A program made the translations under genes and the position numbers. Positions 45,301 to 56,147 of a stretch of 64,000 nt of DNA are shown one piece after another; position 1 is the first letter of the stretch, and every line of letters starts with the position of its first letter. This stretch comes from Hyposmocoma kahamanoa (Eukaryota > Arthropoda > Insecta > Lepidoptera > Cosmopterigidae): the NCBI RefSeq assembly GCF_003589595.1, contig NW_020653726.1, positions 17,336,953-17,400,952 of the forward strand, in the 5' to 3' direction. The notes beneath the pieces are model-generated. The model was given only the letters and a program-made list of their open reading frames with translations, was not told the origin of the DNA and did not search any database.

Positions 45301-46112
45301 GCCTAAAATTGAATGGGCAAACATGGATGGAACGCAACGAGGTATTTTCATCGACAAATCAGACCTGGGACTACCCAATTCTCTGGCTATTGATTGGCAA
45401 CGAGATCGTCTATGCTACACGGACGCTGGTTTATTTGCTATCAAGTGTGTCAACATTGACACTCTAGAGAAAGAAGTAATTGCGGAAGGGCTGCCTTACC
45501 CTTTCGGTCTCACCATCAAAGAAGACAAGTTCTATTGGACTGATTGGAAGACCAAACCGTAAGTTCTTAAGAGTTCTTAGCATGTTAATATAAAATAAAT
45601 CACATCATTATGTCAACGACGAAAACTCCACATGGTCTCTTACGGTATTCAAGAAATTTCCAGAAGAAAACATGATATTGATGCCATTAGCTTTTACCTG
45701 GCCAACATTGAGGTTTAACTTTTCAGCCTATGATAAACTTCTTCCAAAAAATCATAATTACTCTACTGCTTGAATATACTTTAGTTAACAAAATTGTCTT
45801 AATATTTTTAGAATCTAATCCATCGCAGGTTAAGTCGTCTTTCGTAATTTTAATTTTAATTTTCCCAGACAACGGATCGAGTTCCTCGATATCCGAACGC
45901 AAGAACGGGGACAAATCGCGATAACAACAGCGTCCCGTAAATTATACGGGCTGACAGTAGCTCCACAAGAATGCCCTACAGGTGGCAACGTATGTCAATA
46001 CCGCAATGGAAATTGTGAACCGAACCGTCTGTGCCTGCCGGACGGACGAGGAGGACGATCTTGCACACCAGCAGACGCTAACGCACCGAATGACTATTTT
46101 AATTTAATATAA
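27159..46112 (+). CDS. Ndg: Nidogen (entactin), seven-exon gene
   Basis: Nidogen is a secreted basement-membrane glycoprotein that links laminin and collagen IV networks. The coding exons are 27159-27341, 41581-42065, 42140-43782, 43946-44926, 45017-45191, 45268-45558 and 45869-46112. All borders are GT-AG and the phases agree: 4002 nt, 1333 aa plus stop. Order: signal peptide (residues 1-16, MQTWLLVLALSTCACA), NIDO domain (~20-225), one EGF module (~266-302), the G2F barrel (~305-525), an array of about ten further EGF modules (~530-1015, with the calcium-binding type DIDECAAG), and a YWTD propeller (~1020-1290: IYWGD, IFWTD, IFWSD, YTD, FYWTDW) with a Cys-rich tail. Length and order fit insect nidogens. 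Intron 1 is 14.2 kb and repeat-laden; the others are 74-310 bp. I chose the start because it opens the signal peptide directly. Confidence 0.95.
27421..27622 (-). repeat. tRNA-derived SINE family 1, copy d, in nidogen intron 1
   Basis: Minus orientation. Plus strand shows ATAGCCCCGCACTAGG, GTCGCGGGTGCCATGGACAC, GGAATCGAACCCGGGACCTC (B box complement) and TTCGGCCACGGAGGCAGT (A box complement). The best preserved copy of the family here, so probably the youngest. Confidence 0.88.
28127..28330 (+). repeat. Repeat pair E, copy 1
   Basis: GACAAAAATCCCTAGTAGTG, AAATGTTTATTTACAAAGAG, CAACCCTCAGAGTTTCTTAT and GATTTCAAG recur at 33352-33560 in the same orientation. The family is unknown to me; it could be the 5' or 3' part of a retroelement. 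Confidence 0.65.
28850..29285 (+). pseudogene. RTE-clade retrotransposon, frameshifted C-terminal region
   Basis: Plus strand gives LESFEMWLYRRMLGISWVQI and VTNVEVLRRMG in one frame, then frame changes with LQYFGRVMRGNK-like, HGRRKTSWLKNLRDQF-like and RIAMMVANVC-like sequence. This is the standard RTE region downstream of the reverse transcriptase. Multiple frameshifts; ends in AAGAAGAAG. It lies in nidogen intron 1. Confidence 0.8.
29430..29760 (-). pseudogene. CR1/Jockey-like 3' fragment, decayed
   Basis: Minus strand contains TAQEWISLPATVFPNSY and a mixed-frame remainder. It corresponds to the WNSLPA-x-x-FP motif near the end of such reverse transcriptase proteins, and resembles the fragment at 62345-63045. 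An A run (minus strand, near 29440) follows. Confidence 0.5.
30345..30440 (+). repeat. Foldback family P, decayed copy
   Basis: AAATACAAATATACGCGAAT and CAACAATCGCGAAAACCTAA match the 3' part of 38513-38620 and 56748-56940. No clear target duplication. Confidence 0.5.
30441..31321. other. Intron 1 stretch without recognised element
   Basis: The part at 30890-31215 has repeated GATAATCG/CGTACGAT motifs in both orientations and may be a MITE, but its ends are not resolved. Confidence 0.3.
31322..31747 (-). repeat. Repeat family B, long copy
   Basis: Minus orientation: it ends on the plus strand with TCAATTGAGAACCTCCTCC and GAAGTCGGTTAAAAA. Internal ATAATAAAAATCGGTTCTCA and AAAACGCCTTGAAT match 35669-36096 in reverse, making a ~0.4-kb inverted pair 4.3 kb apart in nidogen intron 1. 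Confidence 0.78.
31838..31988 (-). repeat. Repeat family F, copy 1
   Basis: Contains TATCAACTGAACTAAACAGA, CATACATTTTTCAAAT and AATCGTATTAGTACGG. The same blocks occur in reverse at 55771-55918. A perfect 13-bp palindromic arm pair (ACACGTACGTACG at 31871-31883 and its complement at 31891-31903) is inside. Confidence 0.65.
32125..32310 (+). repeat. Repeat family B copy
   Basis: TTTTTAACCGATTAAAAAAA, AAGGTTCTCAATTCGACTG, GATTTTGATGATTCTTTTTT and AGAACTCCACCTCCAAGGGT. Confidence 0.65.
32418..32453. repeat. Perfect 16-bp hairpin
   Basis: TGCCTGTACCATGAGA and its exact reverse complement are separated by the 4-nt loop TTAC, then a T run. It lies in nidogen intron 1. It resembles no known RNA gene. 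Confidence 0.8.
32454..33351. other. Intron 1 stretch without recognised element
   Basis: AT-rich; nothing recognised. Confidence 0.35.
33352..33560 (+). repeat. Repeat pair E, copy 2
   Basis: Same blocks as 28127-28330: GACAAAAATCCGTGGTAGTG, AAATGTTTATTTACAAAGAG, CAACCCCTAGAGTTTCTTGC. Confidence 0.65.
33561..34473. other. Intron 1 stretch, partly GC-richer
   Basis: 33690-33850 includes GGACCAAAACCCCGGGGATG and looks foreign to its surroundings, but it has no identifiable motif. The rest is AT-rich. Confidence 0.3.
34474..34680 (+). repeat. tRNA-derived SINE family 1, copy e
   Basis: TTACTGCGTCTGTGGCCGAA, ATGCTGGTCTGCCACGCAGA, B box GGCTCGATTCCC, GTGTAATTTGTGGTTGTCTA; diverged 3' end with an A run. 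Confidence 0.82.
35190..35368 (-). repeat. RA repeat, 5' truncated
   Basis: Minus orientation: AATATCAAGTGACGGAACGA, CAGAGCTTTAAATCGCAAAG, GCCCGTCACCCTGAG, CCTGTAATTTCACCAGCA. Confidence 0.8.
35669..36096 (+). repeat. Repeat family B, long copy
   Basis: Starts TTTTTAACCGACTTCAATAA and ends GATTTCAATAAAACTTAGTC-GGTTTTTT. The AACCGACTT start and AGTCGGTT end are inverted, so the element may have terminal inverted repeats. Inverted partner of 31322-31747. Confidence 0.78.
36692..37352 (-). repeat. RA repeat split by an AT-rich insertion
   Basis: 36692-36785 (GGGACGAACAAGTTGTGCGC to CAAAGCTTTAAAT) and 37158-37352 (AAAGATCTGAGGGGCACTGC to ACTCTTTCACAAGGAGGTCT) are the two halves of one minus-orientation copy. 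Confidence 0.82.
36786..37157 (+). mobile_element. AT-rich insertion, likely non-LTR 3' end
   Basis: About 370 bp between the RA halves, ending CATATGAATGCAATAAATAT and TATTGAGTATTGAGTAT. A tail of short direct repeats after AATAAA suggests an L2/CR1-type retroelement 3' UTR. TTAAAT at both junctions may be part of the target duplication. Confidence 0.5.
37353..38499. other. Intron 1 stretch without recognised element
   Basis: GC-richer parts at 37990-38110 and 38130-38340 show no protein family. A short similarity of GGTCAGGCCCTGACC type exists with 48360-48400. Confidence 0.3.
38513..38620 (+). mobile_element. Foldback family P, 108 bp with 13-bp duplication
   Basis: Begins AGGAAATG and contains the hairpin TCGCGTATATTTGTTT / AAACAAATATACGCGA, then CATTTCCT and the conserved end CGCGAAAACCTAAGAACTCG. 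AAACAAATAACGT flanks it on both sides (38500-38512 and 38621-38633). Confidence 0.82.
38848..39115 (+). repeat. RA repeat, diverged
   Basis: AGAGAGCTTTTTGAGAAAGG, CCTATTTCTACCTCCAAGGA, GGACGCGGTGGAAGTACCCG, TTTGCGATTTGAAGCTCTTA and a degenerate end. Confidence 0.75.
39160..40137 (-). pseudogene. Inverted 3' copy of the 1505-4204 retrotransposon family
   Basis: In minus orientation this matches the last ~930 bp of the element at 1505-4204. It shares the GGATCAGACACTTTCTTGGT region near the 5' junction (40137), the RRTLISWSGCLIN-like stretch, SRVLFLKFFEVLGLLKLHML, the 3' UTR with GCCACCCCAAAAACCAACTT, and the tail. Frameshifts and small deletions disable it. Confidence 0.85.
40192..40221. repeat. 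Possible MITE C excision footprint
   Basis: TTTGTAAGTCAATG, the 14-bp right end of MITE C, lies alone at 40200-40213 between TTCCCTAA (40192-40199) and TTCCCTAC (40214-40221). Confidence 0.55.
40316..40395 (-). repeat. Repeat G, copy 1
   Basis: TTTATTTATTCGGGTCAACA and ACAGTTTACATTTACAAG resemble 63430-63490. Probably a retroelement 3' end on the minus strand. Confidence 0.4.
40780..41010. repeat. Possible MITE with internal repeats
   Basis: TGAGTTTGATTTCAAGCACT, CAAGGACTTGAGTATGATTT, CAAGTCCTGACTTGAGTATT and TTCGTACTTGAGTTTCGAGC are related short repeats in both orientations. The ends are unresolved. Confidence 0.35.
41581..42065 (+). CDS. Ndg: Nidogen exon 2 (NIDO domain)
   Basis: Codes for most of the NIDO domain: VNNHGLVSFRAEIPTFMNAE, FPLPYPSIAAFYSNVDT, FVATWIEVSYSERPD, QAGFIAEDGRVFTLRGSGSH. 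Acceptor TTATTTACAG, donor GTAAG; ends two bases into a Ser codon completed by exon 3. Confidence 0.93.
42140..43782 (+). CDS. Ndg: Nidogen exon 3 (EGF1, G2F, EGF modules)
   Basis: The largest exon. It completes the NIDO end (WSNTHEPGKYVYRVGN), then EGF1, the whole G2F barrel from RVHGKLNGIINDINL to ENIVRYGMSN, and EGF modules including DIDECAAGVHNCDNNAICYN. It ends at the donor GTAATT inside the codon after SS; reading on instead would give a stop at 43793. Confidence 0.92.
43946..44926 (+). CDS. Ndg: Nidogen exon 4 (EGF array, start of propeller)
   Basis: Starts after ATTTTCAG with TGAATTGTGAATC, read in frame as (A)TG-AAT-TGT. Six EGF modules follow (NCESDTQCPPNAVC to NGSYCVL), then GNFLVVTDGSSVNRVPL and the first YWTD blade, SGSIYWGDVADFAIKK. 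Confidence 0.93.
45017..45191 (+). CDS. Ndg: Nidogen exon 5 (propeller)
   Basis: VKAPEGLSVDWSARNIFWTD and RGIVVHPQRG, blades of the YWTD propeller. Acceptor ATTTCAG, donor GTAAGT. Confidence 0.93.
45268..45558 (+). CDS. Ndg: Nidogen exon 6 (propeller)
   Basis: KIFWSDWYRKAPKIEWANMD to KEDKFYWTDWKTK. Acceptor TTTTGTAG, donor GTAAGT; phases match exons 5 and 7. Confidence 0.93.
45869..46112 (+). CDS. Ndg: Nidogen exon 7 and stop
   Basis: QRIEFLDIRTQERGQIAITT, ASRKLYGLTV, then a Cys-rich end (ECPTGGNVCQYRNGNC, CLPDGRGGRSC) closing the protein; TAA at 46110-46112. The final residues NDYFNLI are hydrophobic but too short for a membrane anchor. Confidence 0.93.
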
Positions 46113-46552
46113 AAGCTTATCGATCACGATAATAAAGGTGACATCTGTAACCAACATCTGAAGATACACATTCATTCGATTACAAAACATCAGACTATTT
46201 TGCAGACCATGACAATAGAGATAATTTTTAGTTACCTAGTGGTAAGAGTTTAATACGTGCAGACAGCTCGATTACAACTCATACTGGAGAACAACGATAA
46301 AAAAACATAGTAAGCTGGCCTTGCTCTATGAACAAATCTGTATAGCAGGAACATCGAGTACATAACCAGAAACAGAGACGAAATAAGGACCATCCATCCC
46401 TGGCAACTCATCAGGCAAATGGGTCTTATATCACTTTTAAATATCAACTCTAAATCAAATAATCACAAAACAGAAAGCTGTAATAGTACAGCGCCAACCA
46501 CTGACCTGTGTGTACGTCTCCGTATATTCCAAAAATATTCAGTGTTTATTGT

Positions 46553-46558
46553 AATAAA
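46553..46558 (+). terminator. Likely nidogen poly(A) signal
   Basis: AATAAA 441 bp after the stop. A second AATAAA at 46131-46136 is only 19 bp after the stop and less likely to be the main one. Confidence 0.5.
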
Positions 46559-46579
46559 GACAATACTCTAACAACACGT

Positions 46580-49500
46580 TTTCCTCACATCAACGAATGA
46601 TGTGGGAAAAACGGCAAAACATTTAGTTACAAAACAAACGGAATCACATTTCATCGGTAATCAAATGTTAAATATGTAATTTTTAAATTTTCGTCCACTA
46701 TAGCAAAACTCAAGTCAAGTGACACCCGTCAATTCTTTCGAATTCGGGCTAGCCAATCGGAACGCAGTTGTCACCGGAATGATTTGGCAGAATAGTTATC
46801 AAACAAATTAAATGACATTACGTCTCTATTGCTGGTTATATACTCGATGAGCAGGAAGAAGGACACGCGACTCAGGGTAAATTATTACATTATTTTTGCA
46901 TAAACCACGTCAAGTAATGCAAAATATTACTTGGACCGATAAATTACGAACAGTGCAAGGTCATGTTACTTTGGTCTTTCTTATTCTTTCCGTCTCCAGT
47001 ATGAGCCTTGAATTAGCTTAATACGGCCTGTACGTATTAAATTCTTTCTATTACTTAAAAAAAAATTGTCGATTATTGTATTCTACAATAAGAGAATTAG
47101 CTTCCACATAGTGTATTATTAGAGTAAATCAAAAGAATGATGCGTGTGGTATCTTCATAATATTCTCTCCATCAAACGAACTATTACAATATCATTTTTA
47201 ATAAAGACGCTAATATAAAAGTGTGTATCTCCAAAAACTTAATGAGTAATTTCTAACTTAAGCTTATTTGAATACCACGTTTTTGTGGTGATTTTTAATA
47301 TAATACTAAATACATAAATAACTGTTCAATGTGTGTAACTATATATAAATATCACAGAATGTGTCAATCAGTGCTCTATTAGATGAGACACTCTACTACT
47401 CTATTACTGCCGTCATAAGTTGTAAGAGCACTTGTAACAGAAACTCAAATCATGAAAATAATGTTTAAAGATATTAAATAAAAAAATATCCACTTTTCTC
47501 TTACGGTAACTTGATCATCCCCACCTGAGTACCCTGACCCTATCCGCCAAGGAAAAAATAAAAATATACAATAATACGTAACATTTATTTTTCAATATCA
47601 CATGCGCCCTTTCAACTAACGGCGGCAGATTCGGGCATTTACACCAACACTGGTTTTGGGCACTAGTCCTATAGGAAACCCGTGGCCTCCTCTATTAAAA
47701 TAGGGCATTTATACCATAGCCTTAACACTGGCCCGTACAATAATTTTCACATTTTTTTATAATTTTTGTGAATCTTCGATAAGTAAGGAAAATATTTATT
47801 TGAATAAAAATAATGCACTATAAGTTACCAAATTTTTATTGTTTTAAAAATAAATTTACATTTACACAAATTCTTATTATCTAAATAATAAAGATTCATA
47901 TTGATTGTTACACAGACAGTCTTCGATAACATTTAAGTTAAGTGAAAAATATCATTAATGCACTTCGAACTATGTAATTTATTGATACCAAAGCAATAAT
48001 AAATATTTATTATATATTTTTGTTTTAATATAATTTTAATCGACTGTTCAATGAAAGGCGAATCAATCATCCTGCAGCCAGAAATAAGTTTGTTCGTCCC
48101 GTCACGTAATATTATAACAAAAAATATTAGGTGCTAATAAATTGAGTACAGATAATTTTAGAGTTGTATGTTGTTGATCTGAAGGATCAATTTAAAATAA
48201 AATTCAAAAACTATTTATATTTAAATTTTACTTTAACGTAAATAAAACGAATTTATTCTATCCATACACAGTTTCTTATTTAGATTCAACGGTGGTAACA
48301 GCTCCGGTGCTTATCTGGAAAATAGGAAGGGTCCTGAGAACTGGATGAAGTCCGTAACAACCCTGTCCATGGGCTAATCTGGGGTCAGGGCCTGACCTTG
48401 TAAGGTCAGCGTGCTTGCACAGGTTATAGTGTCCTTGCCGTATAACCAAGAGGTTGATAGGGAGGGTCACTATAATCAAAACTTGAATAGAAGTAATGGG
48501 ACTACCAATCTAATCTAAAGAAATTTGTTGAAAAACTAATATAGACTTATTATATTCATCATTTATAATGAGGTAAATAATTAACTCTAAAACATTCCGT
48601 ACTTAATTTGCTTAGCACCCTGTATGCCTACATGAACTCTACCCAATATTTCAATATTAATAAGTCACGACAGACGACCAAACAAGGGAAATTCATCTAA
48701 GGTCTTTAATATAAGATACGACTAATTTTTAATAACACATTTTACGATTGTCGGTACTTTGCACTTGAGCCAATTGTCAAGAAGTTCACCATTAATAAAA
48801 GTCAAAAAAAATATGGACAACATAATCTCTTCTAAATTTCGTTCACGATTTTTATCATATACATCTTGAAAGCAAATATGAAATTGGTTTTTAATAAATT
48901 TTTTTCATGGCCTTTGATTCAAGTCGTTCAATCGAAATATTTGAAATAATAAACTTAGAAAGTAATACCTTTAATATAGCCAGTATGACAGCTTTGTATC
49001 CCGCAATAGATATTCACCTCAATTTGAACAATTTTTTAAGACATCAACTTTATGACAAAATAGTTATCTCTAATAGAGGGAAATGGAAATATGACGCTAA
49101 GCTAATATCCCAAAGAGTAGCATTTTAATCAATGCCATTAATATGTACAGAATAATTTATAAACTAAACAAAAGCGCCTTGAATCGCGATTTAAAAAGCT
49201 TAAGAAAATAACCCTTATGGTATCATTTTCAGAATAAATTATTACACATAAATTTAACAAGTGAAATTATGCAATGTGTTTAACAAAGTAACAGATTTTG
49301 AGTATAAGCCTACATTTGTATGTATAAAGCATAACAGACTGTCCTATGGCTACACTCTGCGCTGAGTTGTAGACCATGGCCACACCCCATGCACTCAAAG
49401 AAGCGTGCTCTGTACTCTATAGCAGATAATTTTCGTCTAGATGTACCTTAATCAATCATATTTGAGAGATGTAGTATGCTCTAGCTAAAGCACGATACAC

Positions 49501-49841
49501 ACTGTATGAACTTTGTTCTTTGATTGCGTGATAAAATCTACCAACGGAAACCAATGAAACTACTTTGAAATTTTGTTTTAATCAAATTATTATTGTAAAT
49601 AGCTGAATAAAGGTTTCTTTCTAACTAAGTAAGAAAATATTGTCATTCCCCGCATTTCAATTATTAAGGAACAGAAAGTGTGTTCATCATGCTTTGGCCA
49701 CTTGAATTGAGATCGGTAAAATAAATAACCGAATATTACTGGTGTGACATAGAGCCAGGCGTGGTCACTTCTAGGGAGAGGTAGGGTATGGCCACACTGT
49801 ACGTAGTATCAATACTATTCTGAGGTGAAACTTACACTAGC
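46580..49841. other. Intergenic region between nidogen and TMEM50
   Basis: Mostly AT-rich, no gene seen. GC-richer repeat scraps are at 47600-47700 and 48290-48480. The latter ends GAGGGTCACTATAATCAAAA, also present near 23075-23095. An RA 3' end scrap (TTTGTTCGTCCCGTCACGTA) is at 48090-48122. The frame at 48907-49128 is low-complexity and not convincing. Confidence 0.45.
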
Positions 49842-52886
<3,045 letters not shown>

Positions 52887-53580
52887 GTTTAATAGAGATT
52901 CACGCCGCGATTAGGCTCAGTATTTTTCTATTTTTTCAATGAAACGAAATGTGATTGTAAATAAAAGCCTCAAACTCTAATCCGGTGACAATGGCGTTTT
53001 GAAATTTTGTGTTACCAACTTCTACCATTCGTTGATAAAAACTACCATCGCGAAAATTACCATTTTTTTACTGTACAAATATTACCAAACAAAACTACCA
53101 GTTACTTTATGTTATGGTGCCTTAAAATTAAACGCTTGTAGCACAAACTAATAAGAGATACTACGGCTTGTAGAGCACTGTAGTGGCGCAACTGTGGCCG
53201 CGCGTCTGTAGCGCTACAGTCATTTTAGATAATACAAACATTGGCGCTGCAACCAAATATTGTATGGAAATTAGTAGAGACGCGGCTGTAGCGGTTCTAT
53301 AAGCGAATAATCTAAATAAAAAATAGTAGATTATACAACAAATGCATAAAACGTGTCATTACCCGAAACGACTATACCCGGTCGAGAGTAAAAAGAGTTT
53401 ATGAACGAGTTTTACACTCTGCTTTTCACTTCGATTGCAAGGAAATTAAACAGCAATATTACAAATAAACGATTATTTAATTGAAATTGAATGTAAAATT
53501 ATAACAATTAGACATATTTAATGTGATGTTTTTTTTATTTTATGCACTAGAGCATAAAATCATATTTTATGCACTAGAGC
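52887..53580. other. Upstream region of TMEM50
   Basis: Must contain the TMEM50 promoter; no TATA box is evident. A GC-richer stretch at 53160-53300 (GGCCGCGCGTCTGTAGCGCT and GACGCGGCTGTAGCGGTTCT) may be a MITE. TTTTATGCACTAGAGC occurs twice just before the MITE C insertion. Confidence 0.4.
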
Positions 53581-53809
53581 CATTGACTTACAATTATATT
53601 GACGTCGGGTCCGCGCTAAAAAGTGTCCGCACTTGTAAGGCGCTAAAATCGTATACAGAGCGCGACACTCCGCTTTAGTCTTCATTTGTTCTACGGACAG
53701 CGCGATACTGCGATGACATAACAATTTAAATTTCGAATAGGTTGACTTGGGACATTTTTTTCGTGGTTTTTTGTATTAGACCCGTCGTCCATTTATTTGT
53801 AAGTCAATG
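53581..53809 (+). mobile_element. MITE family C, complete copy with 8-bp duplication
   Basis: CATTGACTTACAATTATATT start and TTATTTGTAAGTCAATG end. ACTAGAGC flanks both sides (53573-53580 and 53810-53817). 229 bp; internal deletions relative to the 286-bp copy at 15428-15713. Confidence 0.9.
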
Positions 53810-54110
53810 ACTAGAGCATAAAACCCTATTTTATGCAGCCTATACCCAGCGTAAATACGAACTTTAAGAGCATAAGTGAAAATTTAATTTGAAGGCGCCT
53901 TAGACAACCGTCTTTTATTTTTTTTATGGAATTACTTAGTGCCATCACCACCAGCACGGGGCGGTCGCGTCGGCGCCATCGGGGCCCCCCGCGGCCCCCG
54001 TGTCCAAGAAGTGCAGGTTCTAGTTCTGAGTTTCGTTATTATTATTATTTTTGTCAAGCAGTTCACGCAAGGTAAAATAAATCATAAACTGGTTATCTTT
54101 TCACAAAACA

Positions 54111-54116
54111 TTTATT
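54111..54116 (-). terminator. Poly(A) signal of chorion-like gene
   Basis: AATAAA on the minus strand, 9 bp after the stop codon (plus strand TTTATT). Very short 3' UTR. Confidence 0.55.
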
Positions 54117-54125
54117 AACTATACT

Positions 54126-54473
54126 TCAAACACGTCCACATCCCAATTCATTAAAACCTAACGTGGGTTTGTATCCCGCACCCATACCAGTACCTGGTTC
54201 AATGCCAATATTACCGTTACCGCATTCATAAAACGCTGACGCTCCTCCAGCATTTGGGACAGTACCCTCTACTACTACCGCACTATAAAACGGCATGGTT
54301 CCTGTGACGTCAATGTATCCATCTATTATCAGGTTGTCAGAGGATATGGAAACTTCTATTGGTGCTGATGGTACAACCATGGGAACACCTCGATTTCCCG
54401 CGAATGGTGCAGAAGCCCATAGATTAGATGGATTTTTTGTTCCTAGTGAGGGGATGCATTGTGATAGAACTGC
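54126..54473 (-). CDS. Chorion-like exon 2 (mature protein)
   Basis: From AVLSQCIPSLGTKN to GFNELGCGRV and stop. Acceptor TTTTTACAG. Confidence 0.85.
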   Translation of the reverse strand, partial: AVLSQCIPSLGTKNPSNLWASAPFAGNRGVPMVVPSAPIEVSISSDNLIIDGYIDVTGTMPFYSAVVVEGTVPNAGGASAFYECGNGNIGIEPGTGMGAGYKPTLGFNELGCGRV

Positions 54474-55358
54474 CTGTAAAAATATATAAGAAATGGAATT
54501 GAGCTTTTACCATCATTAAAGTAGCTACTTTAGTAAATTGAAAATAAAATTATGACTTAAGACGAACTGAAAAATTGTTCATTGAAATAACACTGGATTC
54601 ATTTTTTTTTATCAAAGACAACACAAAATAAACTTCAGTAGCACAAAATAAAATAAATTATTAAATTCCGGGCCTTAGAATAATAACGCATAGAAACCTA
54701 GTACGCACACGCTAAGTGAGGTAAATTGAAGCGCGCCCAATGGGCCTACACGAGCGGGCGGGCCGTCAGTGCTCAAGGTCAACTTGCACTGCGAACAGAT
54801 CAAGAATTTTAGCTAAAAATGACGAAATGTGCTGTAAATGAGTGTAAAAATACGTCAGACAAACATAATATAGATACTAACATCACATTCCACAAGGAAG
54901 TAACGCGTTTCAACTTGTATTTTTATATAAATATTGACTAAAACCGAAAATTAACCTACTACTAAAACTAGTCTACATGAATTTGATTTTTGCCTCACTT
55001 GTGACAGTTCGTTTGATATGAAACTATCATTCTGTGCGTTATTATTTTAAGTTCCGGGCCTAGTTTTCTCTGCCCAATTTCTGTGGCATATTTTATTATT
55101 TAAACAGGTATTTTAGAATGTTATTATCAAGTATTGTTTAATATTCGAGTTATTTAATATTATTTAATATTTCACGTTAATATACTACTCGAAATTTTAA
55201 ATGATAAAATTGTTAAAATTATCCACAAAAACAATCTAATTAACTAATTAAATACAAAATAATATAAATAATTCTGGTACGTACTGCAACACTAAAACAA
55301 ATCTTACCTTGAGGACAAAAACGGACACACAAAGTTGAAAAATCAGTTTAAACGCCAT
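54126..55358 (-). CDS. Chorion-family (eggshell) protein
   Basis: Chorion proteins are secreted by follicle cells and build the moth eggshell. Exons are 55308-55358 and 54126-54473: 132 aa plus stop. The signal peptide is residues 1-21 (MAFKLIFQLCVSVFVLKAVL), with the intron after codon 17, inside it, as in silkmoth chorion genes. The central domain (~56-107) follows the chorion pattern: SISSDNLIIDGYIDVTGTMP, FYSAVVVEGTVPNAGGASAF, YECGNGNIGI. The arms are short and poor in the Gly-Tyr-Leu and Cys repeats of classical A/B chorion; mature cysteines are only at about 23, 101 and 129. No divergent partner gene is visible upstream, unlike paired cluster genes. It is probably an unclustered, low-cysteine family member. 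Family placement is confident, class (A, B or other) is not. Confidence 0.82.
54674..55051 (-). mobile_element. 378-bp inverted-repeat element carrying a THAP exon
   Basis: Termini CTTAGAATAATAACGCA (54674-54690) and TGCGTTATTATTTTAAG (55035-55051) are inverted repeats with one mismatch; similarity extends to ~22 bp. TTCCGGGC flanks both sides (54666-54673 and 55052-55059), an 8-bp target duplication. It carries a THAP-type first exon on the plus strand. The combination of THAP domain and 8-bp duplication is that of P-element-like transposons. It sits in the intron of the chorion-like gene. Confidence 0.82.
54819..54941 (+). pseudogene. THAP zinc-finger N-terminal exon, orphaned
   Basis: THAP domains are C2CH zinc fingers that bind DNA and occur at the N-terminus of P-element transposases and host factors. 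This 40-codon frame starts MTKCAVNECKNTSDKH and continues NITFHKE. It has the first Cys pair (C-x4-C) and the TFHK block at the expected spacing. A possible donor GTAACG follows GAA at about 54899; without splicing the frame ends at 54941. The remaining C..H ligands and the rest of the protein are absent, so only a first exon was carried along. Confidence 0.7.
55308..55358 (-). CDS. Chorion-like exon 1 (signal peptide)
   Basis: MAFKLIFQLCVSVFVLK, 17 whole codons; donor GTAAGA. Confidence 0.85.
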
Positions 55359-55443
55359 TATAATTGTTTATATGTTTCTACGTGCTGTTAAACTTGTGTG
55401 GCTTCTTAATTGGTTTATTATAAATTATTTTAGCAACACCACA

Positions 55444-55450
55444 TTTTATA
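55444..55450 (-). promoter_or_regulatory. TATA box of chorion-like gene
   Basis: TATAAAA on the minus strand about 86-92 bp upstream of the start codon, leaving room for a ~55-bp 5' UTR. Confidence 0.5.
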
Positions 55451-56024
55451 CCATTTCTATATCAAATGTCTTAAGTTTAAATTACAAAATTTACTCAACA
55501 TACTGAAACCTTTACTTACCTACCTAGATAGCGAGTTTGCGTACTTGTTGTGCAATAAATATCAACGATTAAGTCAATAATATTACGTGCATACGGTGTC
55601 TAGAATCTAACACGTATTGTTATGTAAATGAATGCGTAACACGGAATTATTTTTCTTAGAAAGCAATATCGGAGGGTATCAGTGTAAATGCACACACTGA
55701 CACATTTCACGGAACACAGTAAAAACAATAAATAAAATAATGCTGTTTTTTATCGATTTAAATTTTTTCCCGTACTAATACGGTTTTACATTACGGTACA
55801 TTTTGCTTGGGCCGAATTCATTTTTTTTACAAACGAAATTAAAGCTATTTGAAAAATGTATATCGTATAATATACGTGTTCTGTTTAGTCCAGTTGATAT
55901 AAAAAAAAAAGTCATTGGTATATTGTAAAGCACCTATTTAATACATCGGCTTTTTTGTAAAATTTCGAGGCAAGTTTGTGTTTTCTTTTCTATCGTGAAA
56001 ATTTTCTAGTATTTAAGTTTTTAT
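55451..56024. other. Upstream flank of chorion-like gene
   Basis: No divergent partner gene is visible. 55771-55918 is repeat F copy 2. Confidence 0.45.
55771..55918 (+). repeat. Repeat family F, copy 2
   Basis: CGTACTAATACGG, TTTGAAAAATGTATATCG and CGTGTTCTGTTTAGTCCAGT match 31838-31988 in reverse. Confidence 0.65.
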
Positions 56025-56147
56025 TGTACAGGGTCAAGAGCACGTCAAGCTTGACACTTAAGATTTAAATCCAACTCTATGCCGCTTACGATAAGAACGG
56101 TCCAAAGTAAAAAGTGTCAAGCTTGACATGCTCTTGACTGTACCTTA
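56025..56147. repeat. Foldback element with 26-bp arms
   Basis: TCAAGAGCACGTCAAGCTTG-ACACTT (56034-56059) is matched by AAGTGTCAAGCTTGACATGC-TCTTGA (56112-56137) as an inverted repeat with one mismatch. The outer GTACAG/CTGTAC pair extends it. The loop is about 52 bp. Confidence 0.8.

Noticed and set aside
48907..49128. Plus-strand 73-codon frame as a small gene
   Set aside because: No family pattern, no neighbouring splice logic, low-complexity composition.
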